In this document: positions 16,268 through 24,497 of the stretch, piece by piece
Layout of the letters: every line of letters begins with the position of its first letter
How positions within the stretch are numbered: the stretch's first letter is position 1
Assembly (NCBI RefSeq): GCF_002019855.1
Contig: NZ_CM007717.1
Location: forward strand, 2,725,198 to 2,789,197
Reading direction: 5' to 3'
Source of the DNA: Streptomyces antibioticus
GTDB lineage: Bacteria; Actinomycetota; Actinomycetes; Streptomycetales; Streptomycetaceae
DNA length: 64,000 nucleotides
Made by a program: the position numbers and the translations under genes
Notes under the pieces: generated by a model
What the model was told of the DNA's origin: nothing
Database searches by the model: none
What the model saw: only the letters and a program-made list of their open reading frames with translations

Positions 16268-18226
16268 ATGACGAGGACGACGAGCACGACGAGGACACCG
16301 AGCGCGACGAGGACACCGAGGGCGAAGGCTCAGTGGCGGCGGACGATGGCGTGCCGTTGGGCCGCCTGGCGGGCGCGTCACCGGGACGAGGACCCGGACC
16401 GTTGTGCGGCCGGCGAGGACTGCGGTCCGGACGCCTTCGGCGAGCCGCCGGGTCCCCCGCCGACGCCCCTGGCACTGCTGCCCTGGCTGCTCCTGGGGCT
16501 GGGCTCCTTCTCGAACCTCTTCCAGGGCGAGACGCCCAACCCGCTGCTCGGCGGCCTCGGACTGCTGATCTTCAACTCCTGCTACATATACGTCGCCGTG
16601 CGCTCCTTCGTGAAGGAGAAGCGCGAGGCGCGTTCCACCCGGGTGGCGCTGCTGATCATGACCCTGGTGACCTGCGGCCTCGCCGGGGGTTACGGCGGCA
16701 CGTGGCTGCTGTTCTTCCCGCTGCTCGGCCTGGCCGCGGGTGCCGCCCTGCGCGGTCCCCGGCTGCGTGAGACCAGCGTGGGGCTGGGTCTGCTCGCCGG
16801 GGCGGTCGCCGTCCCGCACGACGGCTGGGGCGGCCTGGCCATCGCCTACGCCACCGGGATCTCCACGGTGGTGACGGCCGTGATCCTGACGCTGGCCGAG
16901 GCCGTGCGGGAGCTGCGTGCGGCCCGGGAGGAGCTGGCCCGGCGGGCGGTGGAGAAGGAGCGGCTGCGGTTCTCGCGGGACCTGCACGACCTGCTCGGGC
17001 ACACGCTGTCGGTGATCGTGGTGAAGTCGGAGGCGGCGAGACGGCTGGCGCCGGGCGACCTGGACGCGGCCCTCGCGCAGATCACGGACATCGAGTCGGT
17101 GGGCCGGCAGGCACTGACCGAGATCCGCGAGGCGGTGACCGGCTACCGCGAGGGCAGCCTGCCCACCGAACTGGACCGGGCCCGCTCGGCGCTCACCGCG
17201 GCGGGCGTCGAGCCCGCGGTCAGCCAGTCGGGCCCACCCGTGGCACCCGAGACGGCGGCCCTGCTCGGCTGGGTGGTCCGAGAGGCGGTCACCAACGTGG
17301 TCCGCCACAGCGCCGCCACCCACTGCACGATCACGGTGACAGGCACCCAGGACCGGGTCCGCCTGACGGTGACGGACGACGGACGGGGCGCCGCCAAGGG
17401 GGCGACCGGTGACGGTCCCGGGGAGGGGGATGACGGGGGTGCCGCCGAGGGTGGCGGTGCGGGCGCCGACCAAGACGGGGCCCGGGCCCGGGTCCTGGGC
17501 CGGGGTGCCGCCGGGGGCGATCGAGAGGGCGCCAACGCCGACCAGGACGAGGCCCGAGTCCTGGGCGAGGGTGCCACCGGGGGCGGCGGTACAGGCACCG
17601 GCCAGGGCGAGGACCAGGTCCGGGCCCGGGGCACCGCCGAGGGCGGCCGTACGAGCACCGGTCACGACGAAGCCCAGGCACCGGCCCGGCGCGCCGACAA
17701 GGGCGGCCGTACGGGCGCCAGTCAGGACGAAGCCCAGGTCCTGGACGCGGATGATGGCCGCACCACAGCCGCCGTCCACCATGCGGCCAGTGGCCACGGG
17801 GCGGGAAGCAACCGGAGCACGGTCGAGGACCAGGGTGCGGGCCAACAACTGGGCGCGGGCGGCCGATCCGGCTCGGACGTTCACCCGGACCCAGGCGGTC
17901 ACCCGAACCCAGGCAGCCACCCGGACCCAGGCGGTCACCCGGACCGAGGCAGTCACCCGGGCCCAAGTGGTCACCCGAACCCTGGCAGTAACCCGAACCC
18001 GTACCCGGGCGGCCGGCCCGCCGTGCGTCGAGGTACCGGGCTCGCCGGGCTGCGGGAGCGGCTCGCGGGGGCGGGGGGTTCGTTGACGGCCGGGCCGGGG
18101 GCCCGGGGTGGCTTCACGGTGACGGCGGAGCTGCCCGTGGAGGCGCCCGCTCCGACGGCGTACGCCGTGCCGGAGCCCGCACAGGCGGTGCCGCCCGTCC
18201 CGGCCGGACCTACGCTTGGCCCGTGA
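16268..18226 (+). CDS. DesK-type sensor histidine kinase with a ~205-residue insert in the ATP lid
   Basis: A 652-residue kinase. An N-terminal cytoplasmic tail (Thr/Arg repeats) precedes about five membrane helices (residues ~68-215). Next is the HisKA_3 dimerization domain with phosphoacceptor His240 in FSRDLHDLLGHTLS. The ATPase domain has N-box VVREAVTNVVRHSAA and G1 box VTDDGRG (~372), then G2 box GTGLAGLRERL only at ~588. Normally G1 and G2 are separated by 10-20 residues. Here ~205 low-complexity residues intervene, built of ~21-residue Gly/Gln/Asp/Glu repeats and a HisPro-rich hexapeptide array. The ATG has GGGGGAAGG upstream. The stop overlaps the response regulator start (GTGA). Confidence 0.88.
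   Translation: MTRTTSTTRTPSATRTPRAKAQWRRTMACRWAAWRARHRDEDPDRCAAGEDCGPDAFGEPPGPPPTPLALLPWLLLGLGSFSNLFQGETPNPLLGGLGLLIFNSCYIYVAVRSFVKEKREARSTRVALLIMTLVTCGLAGGYGGTWLLFFPLLGLAAGAALRGPRLRETSVGLGLLAGAVAVPHDGWGGLAIAYATGISTVVTAVILTLAEAVRELRAAREELARRAVEKERLRFSRDLHDLLGHTLSVIVVKSEAARRLAPGDLDAALAQITDIESVGRQALTEIREAVTGYREGSLPTELDRARSALTAAGVEPAVSQSGPPVAPETAALLGWVVREAVTNVVRHSAATHCTITVTGTQDRVRLTVTDDGRGAAKGATGDGPGEGDDGGAAEGGGAGADQDGARARVLGRGAAGGDREGANADQDEARVLGEGATGGGGTGTGQGEDQVRARGTAEGGRTSTGHDEAQAPARRADKGGRTGASQDEAQVLDADDGRTTAAVHHAASGHGAGSNRSTVEDQGAGQQLGAGGRSGSDVHPDPGGHPNPGSHPDPGGHPDRGSHPGPSGHPNPGSNPNPYPGGRPAVRRGTGLAGLRERLAGAGGSLTAGPGARGGFTVTAELPVEAPAPTAYAVPEPAQAVPPVPAGPTLGP
17879..18000 (+). repeat. 18-bp repeat array (hexapeptide GGHPDP/GSHPNP) in the kinase ATP lid
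   Basis: About seven 18-bp units encode GGHPNP, GSHPDP, GGHPDR, GSHPGP, SGHPNP and GSNPNP in a row. It forms the distal part of the insert between the G1 and G2 boxes of the histidine kinase. Histidine spacing of six residues could bind metal, but that is speculation. Confidence 0.85.
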
Positions 18227-18864
18227 ACGAGATGCCCGGTGATCACCGGCCCGCCAAGTCCATCAGGGTGCTGCTGGCGGAGGACCAGGGGATGATGCGC
18301 GGCGCGCTGGCCCTGCTGCTCGGGATGGAGCCGGACATCGAGGTCGTCGCCCAGGTGGGCACCGGGGACGAGATCGTGGACGCGGCCCTGCTCCACCGCC
18401 CCGACGTCGCCCTCCTCGACATCGAACTGCCCGGCATCAGCGGCCTGGAGGCCGCCGCCGAGCTGCGCGACCAGGCGCCCGACTGCCGGGTGCTGATCCT
18501 GACCACCTTCGGCCGGCCCGGCTATCTGCGGCGGGCCATGGAGGCGGGGGCAGCCGGTTTCCTGGTGAAGGACGGTCCCGTGGAGGAGCTGGCGGCGGCG
18601 ATCCGCAAGGTGCTGACGGGCGAGACGGTCGTCGATCCGGCGCTCGCCGCGGCCGCCCTCGGCGCGGGCCCGAACCCGCTCACCGCCCGCGAGCGGGACG
18701 TGCTGAAGGCGTCGGTGGACGGCGCGACGGTCGCGGACATCGCCGGACGGCTGCACCTGTCCGAGTCCACGGTCCGTAACTACCTCTCGTCCGCCATCGG
18801 CAAAACGGCCACCCGCAACCGTATGGAGGCGATGCGGGAGGCCCGCCGTCAGGGCTGGCTGTAG
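18223..18864 (+). CDS. NarL/DesR-family response regulator
   Basis: A 213-residue regulator. The receiver domain has the acidic pair AEDQG, phospho-acceptor Asp66 in DVALLDIELPG, Thr in LILTTFGRPG and Lys in GFLVKDGPVEEL. The C-terminal LuxR-type helix-turn-helix is LTARERDVLKASVDGATVAD ... SESTVRNYLSSAIGKT. The GTG start overlaps the kinase stop, so kinase and regulator are translationally coupled as one two-component system. DesK/DesR pairs sense membrane state in Bacillus; the stimulus here is unknown. Confidence 0.94.
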   Translation: MNEMPGDHRPAKSIRVLLAEDQGMMRGALALLLGMEPDIEVVAQVGTGDEIVDAALLHRPDVALLDIELPGISGLEAAAELRDQAPDCRVLILTTFGRPGYLRRAMEAGAAGFLVKDGPVEELAAAIRKVLTGETVVDPALAAAALGAGPNPLTARERDVLKASVDGATVADIAGRLHLSESTVRNYLSSAIGKTATRNRMEAMREARRQGWL

Positions 18865-18898
18865 CGGCAGGCCCGCTTCGGGGGAGAAGCCCGGCGTC

Positions 18899-19549
18899 CT
18901 AGAAGCCCGCCCCCGTGCACCGCAGCACCCGCAGGGAACCGGTGTCGGAGATCTCCTCGAAGGCACCGGAGGCGAGGGCGCGCAGGTAGACGCGGTAGGG
19001 GGCCTGGCCGGTGAACTCGTCGGCGGGGTCCGGGAACACGTCGTGGATCAGCAGGAGGCCCCCCTCGGCGACATGGGGCGCCCAGCCCTCGTAGTCGGCG
19101 GTGGCGTGCTCGTCGGTGTGGCCGCCGTCGATGAAGACGAGGCCCAGCGGGGTGCCCCAGATCTTCGCCACCTGCGGCGAGCGGCCGACGACGGCGACGA
19201 CGTGCTCCTCCAGGCCGGCCCGGTGCAGCGTGCGGCGGAAGGTGGGCAGCGTGTCCATCAGGCCGATCTCGGGGTCGACGGTCTCGGGGTCGTGGTAGTC
19301 CCAGCCCGGCTGCTGCTCCTCGCTGCCCCGGTGGTGGTCGACGGTCAGCGCGGTGACGCCGGAGGCGCGGGCCGCGTCGGCGAGCAGGATCGTGGAGCGC
19401 CCGCAGTAGGTGCCCACCTCCAGCAACGGCAGCCCGAGCCGGCCCGCCTCGACGGCGGCGGCGTACAGGGCGAGCCCTTCGTCCGCGGGCATGAACCCCT
19501 TGGCGGCCTCGAACGCGGCCAGGATCTCGGGCTTCGGTGCCGCGGTCAT
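18899..19549 (-). CDS. Class I SAM-dependent methyltransferase (Methyltransferase_24 type)
   Basis: A 216-residue protein. The SAM-binding motif I is LLEVGTYCGRSTILLADAA, followed by acidic VDHHRGSEEQQPGWDYHDPE and LVFIDGGHTDEH, a typical metal-assisted O-methyltransferase-like core. The GGHTDEHATADYEGWAPHVAEGG segment is characteristic of the cephalosporin hydroxylase/Methyltransferase_24 group. It stands alone, convergent with the response regulator. A short GCTTC/GAAGC stem between the two may act as terminator. The substrate is unknown. Confidence 0.85.
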   Translation of the reverse strand: MTAAPKPEILAAFEAAKGFMPADEGLALYAAAVEAGRLGLPLLEVGTYCGRSTILLADAARASGVTALTVDHHRGSEEQQPGWDYHDPETVDPEIGLMDTLPTFRRTLHRAGLEEHVVAVVGRSPQVAKIWGTPLGLVFIDGGHTDEHATADYEGWAPHVAEGGLLLIHDVFPDPADEFTGQAPYRVYLRALASGAFEEISDTGSLRVLRCTGAGF

Positions 19550-19704
19550 GGGGGCCTGCCTTCCAACACGACTGGTAGAGGTACGGGCGCCATGCTGCCG
19601 TACGCCCTGGCCGGCGGGGTGACAGGGGGTGCGGGAAGTTCCGTCACAACCCCGCAGCCCTAGCGCTTGACCTGGGCCCCTGTCACGACCGATCCCCTGA
19701 CCAC

Positions 19705-21252
19705 CTAGTCCCGCAGCACCGCACCCCGCACGACCGCCTCGCTCGGCACGACCGTCTCACCGCGCACGACCGTCTCTCCCCGCAACGCCTCCTCCGCACG
19801 CTCCAGGTTGGTGTCCTCCTCGCTGCTGGCGCGCAGGTGGGGTTCGTTCGACGGGCGCTGCTGCCGGGGCAGGAGCAGGGCCAGCACCAGGCCGACGGCG
19901 ACGGCGGCCGTGGCGATCAGGAAGGAGACGCGGAAGCCGTGCATGGTCGGGACGGCGACGCCGTTGACGTCGTTCGCGGTGTTGGCGAGGACCATGCCGA
20001 TGACGGCGCTGGAGACGGACGTACCGATGGACCGCATCAGGGTGTTGAGGCCGTTGGCCGCGCCGGTCTCCGAGGCGGGGACGGCGCCGATGATCAGGGC
20101 GGGCAGCGAGGAGTAGGCGAGTCCGATGCCGGCGCCCAGGACGATCGCGATGACCAGGCTCTGCCAGGCGGCGTTCATCAGGCCGAGGCCGGCGCCGTAG
20201 CCGATCCCGATGATCAGCATGCCGAGGATCAGGGTGACCTTGGGGCCGTACTTGGCGGAGAGCCGGGCGTAGACGGGCGCGGTGACCATCATCGTCAGGC
20301 CGAGCGGGGCGACCAGCAGACCGGCGACGACCATCGACTGGCCGAGACCGTAGCCGGTGCTCTTGGGGAGCTGGAGGAGCTGGGGCAGGACGAGGGAGAC
20401 GACGTAGAAGCTGACGCCGACCATGATCGAGGCGAGGTTGGTGAAGAGGACGGCGGGGCGGGCGGTGGTGCGCAGGTCGACGAGGGGTGCCGGGGTGCGC
20501 AGCTCGTAGACGCCCCACAGCAGGAGCACCGCGGCGGCCGCGCCGAACAGGCCGAGGGTGGTGCCGGAGGTCCAGCCCCAGTCGCTGCCCTTGGTGATCG
20601 GCAGGAGGAAGAGGACCAGCCCGGCGGAGAGGCCGAGGGCGCCCGGCAGGTCGAAGGTCCCCTCGGCGCGGGCCGGGGACTCGGGGACGGCGAGCAGGGT
20701 GAGGGCGATGGCGAGGACGCCGAGGGCGGCGGCGCCGTAGAACAGGGCGTGCCAGTCGGTGTGCTGGGCGACCAGGGCCGCGGCGGGCAGGGCGAGGCCG
20801 CCGCCGACGCCGATGGAGGAGCTCATCAGGGCCATCGCGGAGCCGAGCCGTTCGCGGGGCAGCATGTCGCGCATCAGGCCGATGCCGAGCGGTATCGCGC
20901 CCATGGCGAAGCCCTGGAGGGTGCGGCCGACGATCATCGGGATCAGCGCGCTGGTGACGGCGCTCACCAGGGCGCCGACGACCATCACGGCCAGGCTGAG
21001 GATCAGCAGGCGGCGCTTGCCGTACAGGTCGCCGAGGCGGCCCATGATCGGGGTGGCGACGGCCCCGGAGAGCAGGGTGGAGGTCAGGACCCAGGTGGCG
21101 TCGCCGGGCGAGGTGTCCAGCAGTTGTGGCAGGTCCTTGATGACCGGGACCAGCAGGGTCTGCATCACCGCGACCACGATGCCCGCGAAGGCGAGCACGG
21201 GGACGACGGCTCCGCTCGCCCGGCGGGTGGGCCGGTCGGTCGTGTGCGTCAT
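19705..21252 (-). CDS. MFS multidrug exporter
   Basis: A 515-residue major facilitator protein with about 14 hydrophobic segments. The loop 2-3 motif is IMGRLGDLYGKRRLLILSL and motif C is GIGVGGGLALPAAALVAQH-like. The ATG at 21252 is preceded by GGAGGCCCCCTTC. The C-terminal ~40 residues are hydrophilic with a RGETVVRGETVVPSEAVVRG repeat from short DNA repeats. It is divergent from another MFS exporter, and the 247-bp gap contains direct repeats that may bind a shared regulator. The substrate is not readable. Confidence 0.9.
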   Translation of the reverse strand: MTHTTDRPTRRASGAVVPVLAFAGIVVAVMQTLLVPVIKDLPQLLDTSPGDATWVLTSTLLSGAVATPIMGRLGDLYGKRRLLILSLAVMVVGALVSAVTSALIPMIVGRTLQGFAMGAIPLGIGLMRDMLPRERLGSAMALMSSSIGVGGGLALPAAALVAQHTDWHALFYGAAALGVLAIALTLLAVPESPARAEGTFDLPGALGLSAGLVLFLLPITKGSDWGWTSGTTLGLFGAAAAVLLLWGVYELRTPAPLVDLRTTARPAVLFTNLASIMVGVSFYVVSLVLPQLLQLPKSTGYGLGQSMVVAGLLVAPLGLTMMVTAPVYARLSAKYGPKVTLILGMLIIGIGYGAGLGLMNAAWQSLVIAIVLGAGIGLAYSSLPALIIGAVPASETGAANGLNTLMRSIGTSVSSAVIGMVLANTANDVNGVAVPTMHGFRVSFLIATAAVAVGLVLALLLPRQQRPSNEPHLRASSEEDTNLERAEEALRGETVVRGETVVPSEAVVRGAVLRD

Positions 21253-21299
21253 GAAGGGGGCCTCCGGGGCGGCGCGGAAGAGCTGCGCGTCAGGGGTGC

Positions 21300-21324
21300 G
21301 GTCAGGAATACCGGTCAGGAATAC
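21300..21324. promoter_or_regulatory. Direct repeat GGTCAGGAATAC, two copies, in the divergent MFS promoter region
   Basis: Copies at 21300-21311 and 21313-21324, one base apart, sit in the 247-bp gap between the two exporters, next to an AT-rich stretch (CCTAACAATTTCTTTAG). Possible regulator half-sites. Confidence 0.45.
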
Positions 21325-21499
21325 ATGGAGACCGAACCTGTATGCATGGGCAACTATTCCGGTCCTTCGGCGCCCTAACAATTTCTTTAGCTTCTCTTGG
21401 TAATCGGCGCGCACCCGCACCTGTACCCACACCCGCACCCCCACCGCCCTCCGGCCTAGGCCCAAATCCCGATGCAAGGGGCGCCGCCGGGTTGAGACC

Positions 21500-23068
21500 A
21501 TGACGCCCATGCCGGAATCCGTCGACACCCCTCGCCCTCGCCCCCGCCCCCGCAGATCCGCCCGCTTCCCCGGGTCCGGCCGCAGCGCTCCCGCTCCCGC
21601 CGCCTGGCTGGTCGTGGCGCTCGCGTGCGCCGGTCAGTTCCTCGTCGTGCTGGACGTGTCCGTCGTCAACGTGGCCCTGCCCTCGATGCGGACCGACCTG
21701 GACCTGAGCCCGTCCGGCCTCCAGTGGGTGGTGAACGCGTACGCCATCGCCTTCGCCGGTTTCATGCTGCTCGGCGGCCGCGCCGGCGACCTCTACGGCC
21801 GCAAGCGGATGTTCCTGACCGGGCTCGCCCTGTTCACCCTGGCCTCGCTGGCCGGCGGGCTCGCCCAGGACGACTGGCACCTGCTGCTCGCGCGGGCCGT
21901 GCAGGGCCTGGGCGCGGCGGTACTGGCGCCGTCGACGCTGACGATCGTCACCTCGGCCGTCCCGGAGGGCGCCGCCCGGGCCCGCGCGATCGCCACCTGG
22001 ACGGCGGTCGGCGCGGGCGGCGGCGCGGCGGGCGGGCTCGTCGGCGGTGTGCTGGTGGACGTCCTGTCCTGGCGCTGGGTGCTGCTGATCAACGTGCCGG
22101 TGGGGGCCGTCGTCCTGGCCGGGGCCGTGTGGTGGCTGCGCGAGAGCCGCGCCGGTGACGGCCGCCGGCTGGACCTGCCGGGCGCGCTGCTGGTCACGGC
22201 CGGGCTGGCCACTCTGGCGTACGGCATCTCGCAGACGGAGGCCGAGGGCTGGACGGCGCCCGCCACCCTGGTGCCGCTGGCGGCCGGGCTCGCGCTGATC
22301 GGGCTGTTCCTCGCCGTGGAGGCACGGACGACGGCCCCGCTGATGCCGCTCGGGCTGCTGCGGCGGAGGGCGGTGTCGGGGGCGAACGCGGCGATGTTCC
22401 TGTCCGGCTCGGCGATGTTCGCCATGTGGTTCTTCATGACGCTGTACGCGCAGAACGCCCTCGGCTACACCCCACTGGAGGCCGGTCTCGCGCTGGTGCC
22501 CAGCTCGCTGGCCGTGGTCCTCGGCTCCAAGCTGGCACCGCGCCTGATGCGTACGGCCGGGGCGCGCGCGGTGGCGGCGCTGGGCACGCTGGTCGCGGCG
22601 ACCGGCTTCGGCTGGCAGTCGACCATGCGGATCGACGACCCCTACGTCACCGGGATCATGCTGCCGGGTGTGCTGATGATGCTGGGCGCCGGCCTGGCGA
22701 CGACCCCGCTCGCGGCGCTGGCCACCTCGGGGGCGGCGCCCGGCGAGGCCGGTCTGGTCTCGGGCCTCGTCAACACCTCCCGCACGATGGGCGGCTCGCT
22801 GGGCCTCGCGGTCCTGTCGACCATCGCCGCCTCCCGGACCGGCGGACGGGCCACGCCGGAGGCGCTGACGGAGGGGTACGCCCTGGCGTTCCGCACGGGT
22901 ACCGGGGTGCTGCTCGCCGGGGTCGTCCTGACCCTGCTCTGGCTGCCCCGCACCGCCACGGCCCCCGCCGTCGCGGAAGCGGAAGCGGAAGCGGAGATGG
23001 ACACGGACTCGCGGACGGACTCCCGGACGGCCTCGGAAAAAGTCTCCGGGACGAGGCAACGATCCTGA
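21500..23068 (+). CDS. MFS exporter, DHA2/EmrB-QacA family
   Basis: A 522-residue exporter with 14 predicted membrane segments. After a disordered Pro/Arg tail, helix 1 has QFLVVLDVSVVNVALPSM, the DHA2-defining motif. It continues with GGRAGDLYGRKRMF (loop 2-3) and motif C in VGGVLVDVLSWRWVLLINVPVG. The C-terminal tail contains an AEAEAEAE run and STR-type repeats. A second ATG at 21509 is equally plausible as start. Family members export antibiotics and dyes by proton antiport. Confidence 0.92.
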   Translation: MTPMPESVDTPRPRPRPRRSARFPGSGRSAPAPAAWLVVALACAGQFLVVLDVSVVNVALPSMRTDLDLSPSGLQWVVNAYAIAFAGFMLLGGRAGDLYGRKRMFLTGLALFTLASLAGGLAQDDWHLLLARAVQGLGAAVLAPSTLTIVTSAVPEGAARARAIATWTAVGAGGGAAGGLVGGVLVDVLSWRWVLLINVPVGAVVLAGAVWWLRESRAGDGRRLDLPGALLVTAGLATLAYGISQTEAEGWTAPATLVPLAAGLALIGLFLAVEARTTAPLMPLGLLRRRAVSGANAAMFLSGSAMFAMWFFMTLYAQNALGYTPLEAGLALVPSSLAVVLGSKLAPRLMRTAGARAVAALGTLVAATGFGWQSTMRIDDPYVTGIMLPGVLMMLGAGLATTPLAALATSGAAPGEAGLVSGLVNTSRTMGGSLGLAVLSTIAASRTGGRATPEALTEGYALAFRTGTGVLLAGVVLTLLWLPRTATAPAVAEAEAEAEMDTDSRTDSRTASEKVSGTRQRS

Positions 23069-23105
23069 CCCCTCGCGGCCTCCTTTGAACATCTAGGAGG
23101 TGCGC

Positions 23106-23648
23106 ATGGGGGATCGCAAACAGTCGGGGAACGAGGAGTTCCAGGCGTTCGTCATCGGCCGCTGGCCACGGCTGATGCGGACGGCATTTCTCCTCACGGG
23201 GGAGCAGCACGCCGCGGAGGACCTGGCCCAGACGACGCTCGAACAGGTCTATGTGGCCTGGAACCGCGTCGCGGCGGCCGACGAGCCGGAGGCGTACGTA
23301 CGGCGCGTGATGATCAACACGCACAGTCGCAGGTACCGCAAGAAACTACGGGAGTTCCTGGCGCCGAGGGGCGAGGACCCGGGCCTGGCGCACGAGATCG
23401 CGGACACCGGTGACCGCATCGCCCAGGCCGACGACCGGCACACCCTGCTCAAGGCGCTGGCCGAGCTGCCGCCGCGGCAGCGGGAGGCGGTGGTCCTGCG
23501 GTATTGGGAGGACCTGACCGAGTCGCAGACGGCCCAGGCGATGGGCTGTTCGATCGGCGCGGTGAAGAGCAACGCGGCCAAGGGGATCGCGAAACTGCGC
23601 GCCATACCGGGACTGGCGGAGACGGTGACGTACGGGGGGCGGAAGTGA
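23106..23648 (+). CDS. SigE-family ECF RNA polymerase sigma factor
   Basis: A 180-residue sigma-70 factor. Region 2 is FQAFVIGRWPRLMRTAFLLTGEQHAAEDLAQTTLEQVY, the pattern of the actinobacterial SigE-family (TIGR02983-like). Region 4 is LAELPPRQREAVVLRYWEDLTESQTAQAMGCSIGAVKSNAAKGIAKLR. The ATG at 23106 follows a textbook AGGAGGTG at 23094-23101; a GTG inside that site is unlikely to be used. The stop overlaps the next start (TGATG at 23646-23650), so the downstream membrane protein is translationally coupled and probably antagonises or tunes this sigma factor. Confidence 0.94.
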   Translation: MGDRKQSGNEEFQAFVIGRWPRLMRTAFLLTGEQHAAEDLAQTTLEQVYVAWNRVAAADEPEAYVRRVMINTHSRRYRKKLREFLAPRGEDPGLAHEIADTGDRIAQADDRHTLLKALAELPPRQREAVVLRYWEDLTESQTAQAMGCSIGAVKSNAAKGIAKLRAIPGLAETVTYGGRK

Positions 23649-24487
23649 TGAGCGCGGACCGGGAGAACCACGACATGACACGGCACGACATCGCCCTCCT
23701 GCTGGCCGACGCCGCCGACGAGGTGGAGATCGGTATAGCCCCCACCCAGGCCCTGATCCGCGGCGGCCGCCGCCGCAAGGCCCGGCGCTGGGCGGTGGCG
23801 GCCGCGGCGACCCTGGTGGTGGCCGGCTCGACGGGGGCCCTGGCGGTCACGGGCCTCTCGGACGACGAGGACCGGACGCTGCCGGCGGTCCGGCCCACGG
23901 CACCGGAGCTGCCGGACACGGTCGAGGCCGGGGGCGGCACGCTGGCGCTCGGCACCGACAAGGGCCGGGAGTGGAAGGTCTCCGTCAAGGTGTGGCGTGC
24001 CCCGAGGGACACGGCGGACGCCCGGACCGTGCTGGACGCGATGGCGGGATACGGCGAGTACCCCGCCGACGTGCGGACGCCGTCCGACCTGGTGGGCAAG
24101 GTCGCGTACTTCGTGCACCGCACCACCGAGGACCCCGAGGACGCCGACGGGGACAATCCCCAGTTCACGCTGATCTCGCAGAACCTGGTGCCCGCCGGCG
24201 ACACCCTGTCGGGCACCGACGTGGAGGCCGCCTCCGGACCCCTGTTCCCCGGAGACAGCGCCGAGCGCCTGGTGGTCGGCCATGTCGCCAAGACCGCCCG
24301 GCAGGTGACCTGCACCTGGAAGGACGGCACGACCACGACCGTCGAGCGGGCCGCGCTCGACGACATCAACCAGGACGAGATGGTGATCCGGGACCCGGAG
24401 GGCTCCCCGTACTCCTGGTTCGTCTGCCTCGCCCCCCGGGGCACCGCCTACCAGTCGGTGGAGGTGACCGGACAGACCTCCCGCTAG
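23648..24487 (+). CDS. Single-pass membrane protein coupled to the SigE-family sigma factor
   Basis: A 279-residue protein. An N-terminal cytoplasmic ~45 residues (HDIALLLADAADEVEIGIAP, then RGGRRRKARR) precede one membrane helix (~48-68) and a ~210-residue extracytoplasmic domain. The topology matches anti-sigma factors or sigma-linked sensors, but there is no zinc-binding HxxxCxxC motif. The gene overlaps the sigma factor stop, which is the main evidence for a functional link. The outer domain has no motif I recognise. Confidence 0.8.
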   Translation: MSADRENHDMTRHDIALLLADAADEVEIGIAPTQALIRGGRRRKARRWAVAAAATLVVAGSTGALAVTGLSDDEDRTLPAVRPTAPELPDTVEAGGGTLALGTDKGREWKVSVKVWRAPRDTADARTVLDAMAGYGEYPADVRTPSDLVGKVAYFVHRTTEDPEDADGDNPQFTLISQNLVPAGDTLSGTDVEAASGPLFPGDSAERLVVGHVAKTARQVTCTWKDGTTTTVERAALDDINQDEMVIRDPEGSPYSWFVCLAPRGTAYQSVEVTGQTSR

Positions 24488-24497
24488 GGTGGCGGGC

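Noticed and set aside
21500..23068. Part of an antibiotic biosynthetic cluster
   Set aside because: No PKS, NRPS, terpene or RiPP core enzymes are next to the exporters; nearby genes are regulators and wall enzymes.
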